Shown: one piece after another, positions 7,275 to 13,613 of the stretch
How positions within the stretch are numbered: the first letter of the stretch is position 1
Layout: the number at the start of each line of letters is the position of its first letter
The notes under the pieces: model-generated
The model's database searches: none
Seen by the model: the letters and a program-made list of their open reading frames with translations, nothing else
Told to the model about the DNA's origin: nothing
Position numbers and translations under genes: made by a program
From: Firm-04 sp045642925
GTDB lineage: Bacteria; Bacillota; Clostridia; Oscillospirales; Ruminococcaceae
Length of the DNA stretch: 14,378 bases
Reading direction: 5' to 3'
Assembly (NCBI GenBank): GCA_045642925.1
Contig: JAZUJW010000035.1
Coordinates: 1-14,378, forward strand

Positions 7275-9497
7275 TTAGAAACGAGCAATAATGCGAAGGA
7301 TCTGCGTGATATCGTTCATGTTGAACGAACCATCCTTATTCGCATCGCCGTTCAGCTTGCCAAGTTCAGAAACCAGATTCTTCACGCCGCTGTCTTCGTT
7401 GACATAACGAGCGCCGAGAATTGCGTCACTGATGTTGACGACGTTATCGCAGTTGATATCGCCCAGAACCGTGACTTCCAGCGGCTTTTCCGTTGTGGTC
7501 GTCTTGGTGGTGGTTGTAGTGGTTGTGGTAGTCGTCTTGGTGGTGCTGGTAGTCGTCTTGGTCGTAGCAGTGGTCTTTTCGGTAGTCTTTGCAGTGGTTG
7601 CGCTGCTGCCGTTACCATCGGTGTAAATGCGAATCTCGTCAATCGAGAAGGTATCGCAGTCGATCCACCAGATACCGAACTTCAATTCTCCGTCGTAACC
7701 ATACTGAATGATGTCTGCGGTAGCGGAATCCATTTTCCATGTAATCGTGCCCTTCTGACCGTTGATGGTAGATTCCATATCATCAGTCTGTGTCCAGTAT
7801 TTGTCTGCCTCGACCTTGGTAGAAGAACCGAATGCACCCTGCCATTTGCCGACCTTATCCTTCGTGGTGGAGAGGTCAACTTCGATCTTGGTGATCTTTT
7901 CGTTGGAGCTTGCAGGGATACCGAAGTCTTCGTACTTGAAGCCAATCATCTTGTCGTCCTTCGGCATCTCGCTGTAAACGACCTTCTGGTTGACTTTCAT
8001 CGTATAGCAGCCGTCAGAGGAGGAAGAACCGCCGCTGGTGGTTTTTGCTGTGGTTTGCTGGGTAGGCTGTGTCTGCTGGGTATTCTGTGTCTGCTGGGTA
8101 GCCTGCGTTGTCTGCGGGTCACTGCTACCGCCCAGTTCTACATTCTTGACACCCTCGATGGACTTCTCAACGGAACCGCTCTTGTAGAAGTCGTACAGAC
8201 CTGCTGCTGCGCCGACCAGTGCTGCGTTATAGTCGCAGGCAACCTCGTTGCAGACATAGTCGCTACGGCTGTCCTGATAAGAACCGCCCTGATCGGTCGG
8301 GCCGCCGACAAGTGCGCCGACAAGTGTGTACTTAGAAGGAGAATTATCCTCCGCAGTGGAAACACCGGAGCAAGCTCTGTGGTGCGGTTTATTTGCAGAG
8401 TTGCCTGCGAAGCCGACAACAAAGCAGGTATTTGCAGGGTTTGCACCCAGAATATAGTTCATCTGACCTTTGCAGTAGCCGCTGTAATCAGCACCCTTGT
8501 GCTTGGTTGCGATCATAGCTGTGGTCTGGAATGCACAGTTCAGACGCGCACTGCCCCATTTATCAAGGAACAGATAGTTCGAACCGTTTGCTTTCTGGTT
8601 CATCCAGCCGCAAGGTGCAGACCAGTCACCGGTGATCTCAGCGAGTACGCAGGCAGCGCCCAGATAGGTGTTGTCCCAGCCGTGAACCCAACCTTGATAC
8701 TGCGTCTGTTTGCCCTTGCAGTCATTCAGATACTGCTGATCTTTCGTAGCGATGTACAGCCAGCCTGCAGCAAATGCCTGTTCATCCTGGCAGCCGCTGC
8801 TCTTATAGAATTCGCTGCATCCTTCGGTAGCGACCTGATTGTAGGTCGTGGAGAACTTATAGAGTGCCTTTGCATAGTCCAAGGACTCTGTATCGCCAAA
8901 GTTCAGATAGTCCAGTGCCAGTGCAGCGGCATATTCTGCGGCAATATCAGAAGCGCCGTTGTTCGACCAGAACATTTTTCTGCCGGAACCCTGTGATTCA
9001 GGTGGGCCCCAATAAGCGTGGTCAGCATTACCGTCACCCTTCTGGTACAGGAGGGAGCTGACAGTACCGCCATTCATTTTGGTACTTGCCTTGAAGAAAT
9101 CGGTAAAGTGCTTGGAAATCTTCTTAAAGTGTGCAGTCAAGCCAAGGCTGTCGAACGAATTCTTGTATTCGTAGTAAGTCCAGCCCAGTGTTGCGGCAGA
9201 ATAGCCCTGCGGCAGACCGAACATTGCGTGGTCGCCTGCATCGTGATAACCACCGGGAACTTCATCGTCCGTATGGCAGTTGCCGCGCCAGCTCATTGCA
9301 CCGACAGACTCAACGTCTTTACCGCACATATTCGCATCATAGAAATACAGCGAATATTGCAGCAGCTTTGCGTAGTTGTCGCTGTCTGCAGCGCTTGCGG
9401 TCAGATTACTGTTCGTCTGCGGCAGAAAGACAGAACCGAAAGCCATGGTTGCGCCGAGGCACAGAGCGCTTGCTTTTTTCAGAAAATGAAAATTCAT
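7275..9497 (-). CDS. Secreted GH9 cellulase with CBM-like module and C-terminal dockerin
   Basis: A 740-residue endoglucanase-type enzyme. Signal peptide about 1-36 (ending ASA); GH9 (alpha/alpha)6 catalytic domain about 38-445; Gln/Thr linker 456-496; an all-beta module about 497-628 that may be a CBM (resembling the poorly characterised modules on Ruminococcus GH9 enzymes; family not assigned); Thr/Lys linker 632-671; type I dockerin 677-738. Catalytic signatures: DAGDH (86-90; Asp86/Asp89, nucleophilic water/base), PHHR (371-374) and DYVCNEVA (413-420; Glu418, general acid). GH9 enzymes hydrolyse beta-1,4-glucan with inversion. No Ig-like domain precedes the catalytic domain and no CBM3c directly follows it. 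The start has AGGGG 9 nt upstream. Dockerin loop 1 (680-691) has Asn where Gly is usual at position 6, and its recognition residues differ from those in the two xylan enzymes. Monocistronic, with its own terminator. Confidence 0.92.
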   Translation of the reverse strand: MNFHFLKKASALCLGATMAFGSVFLPQTNSNLTASAADSDNYAKLLQYSLYFYDANMCGKDVESVGAMSWRGNCHTDDEVPGGYHDAGDHAMFGLPQGYSAATLGWTYYEYKNSFDSLGLTAHFKKISKHFTDFFKASTKMNGGTVSSLLYQKGDGNADHAYWGPPESQGSGRKMFWSNNGASDIAAEYAAALALDYLNFGDTESLDYAKALYKFSTTYNQVATEGCSEFYKSSGCQDEQAFAAGWLYIATKDQQYLNDCKGKQTQYQGWVHGWDNTYLGAACVLAEITGDWSAPCGWMNQKANGSNYLFLDKWGSARLNCAFQTTAMIATKHKGADYSGYCKGQMNYILGANPANTCFVVGFAGNSANKPHHRACSGVSTAEDNSPSKYTLVGALVGGPTDQGGSYQDSRSDYVCNEVACDYNAALVGAAAGLYDFYKSGSVEKSIEGVKNVELGGSSDPQTTQATQQTQNTQQTQPTQQTTAKTTSGGSSSSDGCYTMKVNQKVVYSEMPKDDKMIGFKYEDFGIPASSNEKITKIEVDLSTTKDKVGKWQGAFGSSTKVEADKYWTQTDDMESTINGQKGTITWKMDSATADIIQYGYDGELKFGIWWIDCDTFSIDEIRIYTDGNGSSATTAKTTEKTTATTKTTTSTTKTTTTTTTTTTKTTTTEKPLEVTVLGDINCDNVVNISDAILGARYVNEDSGVKNLVSELGKLNGDANKDGSFNMNDITQILRIIARF
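7485..7604 (-). repeat. Low-complexity Thr-rich linker tract (imperfect ACN codon repeats)
   Basis: About 40 codons encode almost only Thr with interspersed Lys/Ala/Glu, giving a purine/pyrimidine-biased tandem triplet region in the GH9 gene. Mixed ACC/ACT/ACA synonymous codons show it is an old or interrupted repeat rather than a pure microsatellite. It encodes the flexible, possibly glycosylated spacer between the CBM-like module and the dockerin, and its length is likely to vary between strains. Confidence 0.7.
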
Positions 9498-9520
9498 TGG
9501 AAAATTCCCCTCTCATTCAA

Positions 9521-9590
9521 TTTTGAGATATGCCCTCTCTAAGAGTGTTGTGCTGAAATCAGCATTCAACAGACTTATTATATCTCAAAA
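9521..9590 (-). promoter_or_regulatory. GH9 promoter/leader with 11-bp inverted repeat and inner hairpin
   Basis: Perfect 11-bp arms TTTTGAGATAT (9521-9531) and ATATCTCAAAA (9580-9590) are 48 nt apart. Between them lies TGCTGA/TCAGCA (9551-9556 with 9559-9564), extendable by GTTG/CAAC with a 2-nt bulge. On the minus strand the distal arm overlaps a TATAAT (9582-9577), the likely GH9 -10, which has no good -35. The proximal arm lies 24 nt before the start codon. This could be a pair of operators or, if transcription starts further upstream, a structured 5' leader. The rest of the gap to lepA (9591-9777) is AT-rich with no clear element. Confidence 0.45.
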
Positions 9591-9777
9591 CATTTCTTAA
9601 TATATAGATATTTTATGAACAGATAATGAATGAAGTGTGACTTGATATAGAAAATATTGGTTGTATTTTGTGCAACTTTCCAAATATTGCGAATTTATAT
9701 AAATATATTGCTGGTATTTTGTATGTTTTTGCAAAATCTTCTATTTTTCATCCAGAAAAGACTCCAAAAAATTTCAT

Positions 9778-9806
9778 TTGCATTTTTCGAATATCTGTGC
9801 TATAAT
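9778..9806 (+). promoter_or_regulatory. Strong extended -10 promoter for the lepA operon
   Basis: TTGCAT (9778-9783), 17-nt spacer, TATAAT (9801-9806) preceded by TGC (extended -10). The leader to the lepA start is about 30 nt. No operator or leader structure is evident. Confidence 0.75.
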
Positions 9807-9842
9807 AGATAGGAATGTACAATGAAACGGAGGAATCCCGCT

Positions 9843-11645
9843 TTGGCAAATCAAAACATTCGCAATTTCTGCATTATTGCGCATATTGACCACGGTAAAT
9901 CCACGCTCGCAGACCGTATTCTTGAAAAGACCTGCGCCGTGGCTGTCCGTGATATGGAAGAACAGCTTCTCGATAATATGGATATCGAACGCGAACGCGG
10001 CATCACCATCAAAGCGCGTGCCGTGGCACTCGATTATACTGCAAACAACGGCGAAACGTATCGCTTTCATCTGATCGACACCCCCGGCCATGTGGACTTT
10101 AACTATGAAGTCAGCCGTTCACTGGCGGCGTGTGAAGGCGCATTGCTGATCGTCGATGCTTCACAGGGCATTGAAGCGCAGACGCTTGCCAATACGTATC
10201 TTGCCGTGGAAGCAGATCTCGAACTTGTCCCTGTCATCAACAAGATCGACCTGCCCTCCGCAGAGCCCGACCGTGTCGCCGCAGAGGTCGAATCAGTCAT
10301 TGGTATCCCTGCGATGGATGCACCGCGTGTTTCCGCAAAAACAGGCGTGAACATCGAAGAAGTGCTGGAGCGCATCGTCACCGACATTCCTGCACCGCAG
10401 GGCGATGAAAATGCCCCGCTGAAAGCACTGATTTTCGACAGCGTGTATGACCCATATAAAGGTGTTGTCATTTATGTGCGTGTCAAGGAAGGCACTGTCA
10501 AGGTCGGCGACCGCATTCACCTGATGGCAACAGGCGCAGAGTTCAATATTGTGGAAGCGGGTGTCATGAGCGCCTCCGAACACATCAACCGCGGTTCTCT
10601 GACCGCCGGCGAAGTCGGCTACCTCACTGCTTCCATCAAAAGCATCGGCGAAACGCACGTCGGCGATACCGTCACGCTTGCTGACAACCCCTGTTCCGAA
10701 GCACTCCCCGGCTACCGCAAAGTCAGCCCGATGGTGTTCTCCGGTATCTACCCCGCAGACGGCGCACATTATAATGACCTGCGCGAAGCACTCGAAAAAT
10801 TACAGCTCAATGATGCAGCCCTGACCTTCGAACCCGAAACCTCCATTGCACTCGGCTTCGGTTTCCGCTGCGGCTTCCTCGGTCTGCTGCATATGGAGAT
10901 CATTCAGGAACGTCTGGAACGTGAATATGACCTCGACCTCATCACAACTGCCCCCTCCGTTATCTACCGCGTCACCCTCACCAACGGCGAAGTCATCATG
11001 ATCGACAACCCGTCCAATTATCCCAATCCCGCCAACATTGCCGATGCGGAAGAACCCATCGTCAAGGCGGATATTCTTGCACCGAAAGAATATGTCGGCG
11101 GCATCATGGAGCTCTGTCAGGAACGCCGCGGTACATTTAAAGATATGCAGTATATTGACGATAACCGCGTCAATCTGCACTACACGCTCCCGCTGAACGA
11201 AATCATTTACGATTTCTTCGATGCGCTCAAATCCCGTACCAGAGGCTATGCCTCGCTGGACTACGAGCTCGCAGGCTATGAATCTTCCAAGCTGGTCAAG
11301 CTGGACTTCATGCTCAACGGCGATATCGTAGATGCACTCTCCTTCATTGTCCATGCGGACAAAGCGTATCCCCGTGCACGAAAAATCGCGGAAAAACTCA
11401 AGGACAACATTCCGCGCCAACTGTTCGAAGTCCCGATCCAAGCCGCCATCGGCGGAAAAATCATTGCCCGCGAAACGGTCAAAGCAATGCGCAAAGATGT
11501 CCTTGCCAAGTGCTACGGCGGTGATATCTCCCGAAAGAAGAAACTGCTGGAAAAGCAAAAAGAAGGTAAAAAGAGAATGCGTCAGCTCGGCTCAGTCGAA
11601 GTGCCGTCGGAAGCATTCATGGCAGTTCTCAAATTTGACGAATAA
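9843..11645 (+). CDS. lepA: Translation elongation factor 4 (LepA/EF4), GTPase
   Basis: A 600-residue ribosome-bound GTPase that promotes back-translocation or rescue of stalled ribosomes; the length is typical of LepA. G-domain motifs: AHIDHGKS (13-20, P-loop), RGIT (52-55, switch I), DTPGH (79-83), NKID (133-136). Downstream are domains II and III, the EF-G-like domain V, and a basic LepA-specific C-terminal domain rich in Lys/Arg (ISRKKKLLEKQKEGKKRMRQ) ending near VPSEAFMAVLKFDE. An in-frame ATG exists at 9822, but I prefer TTG at 9843: a perfect GGAGG (9829-9833) lies 9 nt upstream of it and inside the would-be longer reading, and the product then begins MANQNIRNFCIIAHIDHGKS like other LepA proteins. 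It is first in an operon with a zinc-ribbon protein and hemW, a common Firmicute arrangement for lepA and hemW. Confidence 0.95.
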   Translation: MANQNIRNFCIIAHIDHGKSTLADRILEKTCAVAVRDMEEQLLDNMDIERERGITIKARAVALDYTANNGETYRFHLIDTPGHVDFNYEVSRSLAACEGALLIVDASQGIEAQTLANTYLAVEADLELVPVINKIDLPSAEPDRVAAEVESVIGIPAMDAPRVSAKTGVNIEEVLERIVTDIPAPQGDENAPLKALIFDSVYDPYKGVVIYVRVKEGTVKVGDRIHLMATGAEFNIVEAGVMSASEHINRGSLTAGEVGYLTASIKSIGETHVGDTVTLADNPCSEALPGYRKVSPMVFSGIYPADGAHYNDLREALEKLQLNDAALTFEPETSIALGFGFRCGFLGLLHMEIIQERLEREYDLDLITTAPSVIYRVTLTNGEVIMIDNPSNYPNPANIADAEEPIVKADILAPKEYVGGIMELCQERRGTFKDMQYIDDNRVNLHYTLPLNEIIYDFFDALKSRTRGYASLDYELAGYESSKLVKLDFMLNGDIVDALSFIVHADKAYPRARKIAEKLKDNIPRQLFEVPIQAAIGGKIIARETVKAMRKDVLAKCYGGDISRKKKLLEKQKEGKKRMRQLGSVEVPSEAFMAVLKFDE

Positions 11646-11657
11646 GGAGCATGACGC

Positions 11658-11972
11658 ATGAAATTTACCTGTCCATATTGTGGGAAAGATACCTTTTCTC
11701 CTCTGATGAAAGCCAAAGCAGGCGGAATGTCTGCAAGCGGTGAACCCTGTCCTGAATGCGGCGGCAGATGCGTCAACGGCAAACTCAATCTTGCCGTCAA
11801 TTCCATCACGCTCGGAATCGCATTCATCATGATTCTCGTCACCTATTTCCTGCACCAGAACCAGCAGCAGCTTTTGCTGTTTGGTGTCCTGCCGCTAGTC
11901 ACAGCACTTGTGTTCAATTTCGTGTTCAATATGTTTTTCGGCAAATTGATTGAAGCCATCAAACGACAATGA
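11658..11972 (+). CDS. Small zinc-ribbon membrane protein (unrecognised)
   Basis: A 104-residue protein with an N-terminal zinc ribbon (CPYC at 5-8 and CPEC at 31-34, plus Cys38) followed by two hydrophobic helices (about 44-64 and 71-92) and a short basic tail. The architecture suggests an inner-membrane protein with a cytoplasmic zinc-binding head; no function can be assigned. AAGGAG (11644-11649) overlaps the lepA stop and lies 8 nt before the ATG. The last four bases (ATGA, 11969-11972) overlap the start of hemW, so translation of the two is probably coupled. Its place between lepA and hemW suggests co-expression rather than a proven shared role. Confidence 0.8.
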   Translation: MKFTCPYCGKDTFSPLMKAKAGGMSASGEPCPECGGRCVNGKLNLAVNSITLGIAFIMILVTYFLHQNQQQLLLFGVLPLVTALVFNFVFNMFFGKLIEAIKRQ

Positions 11973-13081
11973 GTACAGGAATCTATATCCATGTGCCGTT
12001 CTGTGCACAAAAATGCCCTTATTGCGATTTCTATTCCGGAAACTACAGCAAAGACCGTGCCGCACGTTATGCGGACGCGGTCTTGCGCAATCTTGCGGCA
12101 CTTCCTGCAAATCTTGCAGTAGATTCGATATATTTCGGCGGTGGAACGCCGTCTTTGCTCCCCGCCTCCATGCTGGAATCCTTCCTGAATGCCATTGCTG
12201 TCAGATGCCGTCTGGAATCGCCTGAAATCACCATCGAAGCAAACCCACGCACCATGACAGACGAGAAACTGCGTACATGGCATTCCTGCGGCATCAATCG
12301 GCTGTCTGTCGGAGTGCAGTCCTTTCAGGACGACGTATTACAGCATCTCGGACGAAATCACACAGGAACACAGGCGGAAGATGCGGTACTGCGTGCATCG
12401 GCAGCAGGCTTTCGGAATCTCTCCATTGATTTGATGATTGGCTTGCAAGAACAAACCACCGAACGCTTTACAGAGGACTTGGCGCGTGCCGTTTCACTTC
12501 CAATCACGCACTTTTCTGCCTATCTGCTGAAAATTGAAGATGGGACACCGTTTGCATCCGCCCCCCCTGCCCTGCTGGACGATGACGCCATGGCAGAACG
12601 CTATCTGCAAATGTGCGAATTTTTGTCTGCACATGGCTTTGCACACTATGAAATTTCCAATTTCGCACAGCCTTCTTTTGAAAGCCGCCACAACTGCAAA
12701 TATTGGCGCTGTGAACCATATATCGGCATCGGCCCTGCGGCACACTCCTGCTTTGACGGCAAACGATATGCCGTACCGCGAGATTTTGAACGCTTTTGTG
12801 CGTCTGCACTTCAACCGACAGAAATCACTGACAATGTCCCTTGCGGAGACGCTGAACGCATCATGCTAACAATGCGCCTGCACAGTGGCATTTCACGAAC
12901 TGCTTTTCCACATCTCTGGGACATTATTCTGCGCAAGGCAAAGCCGCTGATTCCAAAATATCTGACGCTGCAAAATGATACCCTTTGCCTGACTGCGGAA
13001 GGCTGTCTTGTTTCAAATGCCGTGATCGTCACGATACTCCCCGACGAAAAGGACGGTATCAGCGAGGAAAACTGTATCTGA
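11969..13081 (+). CDS. hemW: HemW-like radical SAM heme chaperone
   Basis: A 370-residue radical SAM protein. The 4Fe-4S motif is C12-x3-C16-x2-C19 followed by DF; the residue two after the third cysteine is Phe, not the fourth Cys of oxygen-independent coproporphyrinogen oxidase HemN, which favours HemW. Other family signs: GGGTPS (57-62, SAM-binding), EANP (90-93), RLSVGVQSF (111-119), and a C-terminal domain ending near EGCLVSN. HemW proteins bind heme and deliver it to respiratory proteins; older annotation calls them coproporphyrinogen III oxidase. The start overlaps the previous stop by 4 nt, and no separate strong RBS is needed if coupling occurs. It is last in the lepA operon; no terminator hairpin is evident before the tRNA promoter 41 nt downstream. 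Confidence 0.9.
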   Translation: MSTGIYIHVPFCAQKCPYCDFYSGNYSKDRAARYADAVLRNLAALPANLAVDSIYFGGGTPSLLPASMLESFLNAIAVRCRLESPEITIEANPRTMTDEKLRTWHSCGINRLSVGVQSFQDDVLQHLGRNHTGTQAEDAVLRASAAGFRNLSIDLMIGLQEQTTERFTEDLARAVSLPITHFSAYLLKIEDGTPFASAPPALLDDDAMAERYLQMCEFLSAHGFAHYEISNFAQPSFESRHNCKYWRCEPYIGIGPAAHSCFDGKRYAVPRDFERFCASALQPTEITDNVPCGDAERIMLTMRLHSGISRTAFPHLWDIILRKAKPLIPKYLTLQNDTLCLTAEGCLVSNAVIVTILPDEKDGISEENCI

Positions 13082-13121
13082 AGCCGTACATTTTCCAACA
13101 CAAAAAATATCCGCTAAACGC

Positions 13122-13150
13122 TTGCAATCATGAAACTTTTATGTTATAAT
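13122..13150 (+). promoter_or_regulatory. Strong extended -10 promoter of the tRNA-Arg locus
   Basis: TTGCAA (13122-13127), 17-nt spacer, TATAAT (13145-13150) preceded by TGT. It points into two broken tRNA copies and then the intact tRNA-Arg, so the functional tRNA is probably expressed from an original tRNA-operon promoter and released by processing. Confidence 0.7.
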
Positions 13151-13165
13151 AGTCTAGTATCGTGT

Positions 13166-13204
13166 ACCTCGGTACCTCAGTAGGATAGAGCGTTCGCCTC
13201 CTAT
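13166..13204 (+). pseudogene. Orphan 5' half of a tRNA-Arg gene (copy 1)
   Basis: TACCTCAGTAGGATAGAGCG (13173-13192) has the D-arm of a tRNA, then TTCGC and the loop with CCT (13195-13204, containing GCCTCCTA at 13196-13203). After the loop only two bases could still pair (GC), then tRNA homology stops; there is no variable loop and no TTCGA T-loop before the next copy. The 5' end is also altered: GTACCTC occurs twice 8 bp apart, and no acceptor strand can form. I infer a degenerate tRNA half left by recombination in the anticodon loop. Confidence 0.7.
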
Positions 13205-13257
13205 GCATTTCCTCCAGCACGCAAGCATCAGTTTCATATTTTTATAGTTTTTAATAT

Positions 13258-13296
13258 GCCCCAATAGCTCAGTAGGATAGAGCGAACGCCTCCTAA
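13258..13296 (+). pseudogene. Orphan 5' half of a tRNA-Arg gene (copy 2)
   Basis: GCCCCAA (13258-13264, acceptor strand), TA, GCTC/GAGC D-stem with AGTAGGATA loop, then AACGC and the anticodon loop CTCCTAA (anticodon CCT). Homology ends right after the loop: the following bases do not pair with AACGC, and no T-arm or GGGGC 3' acceptor follows. Unlike copy 1, the retained half is structurally perfect. The D-arm sequence matches copy 1 better than the intact gene, so copies 1 and 2 probably share a parent distinct from the intact tRNA. Confidence 0.75.
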
Positions 13297-13340
13297 ACTA
13301 TCAACCGGGCGATTGCCTTTTCTGTTATTTTATTAGATAT

Positions 13341-13414
13341 GTCCCAGTACCTCAGCTGGATAGAGGATCCGCCTCCTAAGCGGGCTGCCGCAGGTTCGAC
13401 CCCTGTCTGGGACG
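13341..13414 (+). tRNA. tRNA-Arg(CCT)
   Basis: A complete cloverleaf. Acceptor GTCCCAG/CTGGGAC (13341-13347 with 13407-13413), discriminator G13414, D-stem CCTC/GAGG with A20 (an arginine identity base), anticodon stem TCCGC/GCGGG with one G-T pair, loop CTCCTAA (anticodon CCT, reading AGG), 5-nt variable loop, T-stem GCAGG/CCTGT with loop TTCGACC. CCA is not encoded. It is the third and only intact copy of a tRNA-Arg series and lies directly beside an integrase module, so it is probably the attachment gene. Confidence 0.95.
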
Positions 13415-13613
13415 TTTAAGCGCAGCGAAAACGCTCGAAAACGGGTGCGTTTTCGCTGTTGCTGTAAAATGGTGGATGGGGAGCAGATGACGAAGATTTC
13501 CGACAGCAAGCATGATGGAATACTGATTGCAGTCAGTATTCCTTGGCTGAAAATCCGCCAGCAAATTGCAGTTTGCCGGTTCGGAAAAGCGAAATGCGCC
13601 AGCATTTCCGCCA
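13415..13613. other. Repeat-rich attachment-region candidate between tRNA-Arg and integrase
   Basis: About 200 bp with no convincing gene. Direct observations: inverted repeat CAGCGAAAACGC/GCGTTTTCGCTG (13423-13434 with 13447-13458); GGAATACTGA/TCAGTATTCC (13517-13526 with 13533-13542); GCAAA/TTTGC (13561-13565 with 13572-13576); GAAATGC/GCATTTC (13591-13597 with 13602-13608). The octamer ATTGCAGT occurs twice, at 13526-13533 and 13565-13572, 39 bp apart and each at the centre of an inverted repeat. Such an arrangement between an att tRNA and an integrase gene is typical of arm-type integrase or accessory-factor sites. The first hairpin could also end the tRNA transcript, although no T-run follows. 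The last (13591-13608) lies 5 nt beyond the integrase stop and may end that mRNA. Confidence 0.5.

Noticed and set aside
7432..7626. Poly-Val frame on the plus strand
   Set aside because: Complement of the Thr-codon linker of the GH9 gene.
8055..8996. 313-codon plus-strand frame opposite the GH9 gene
   Set aside because: Antisense shadow of the conserved GH9 catalytic domain; no RBS and no recognisable domain.
13244..13301. ATAGTTT/AAACTAT inverted repeat around tRNA half copy 2
   Set aside because: Only 7 bp with AT-rich arms; it could be chance and partly overlaps the anticodon loop.
13155..13340. CRISPR-like array from the repeated tRNA segments
   Set aside because: Only three imperfect copies, each explained by tRNA structure; spacers unequal and no cas genes nearby.
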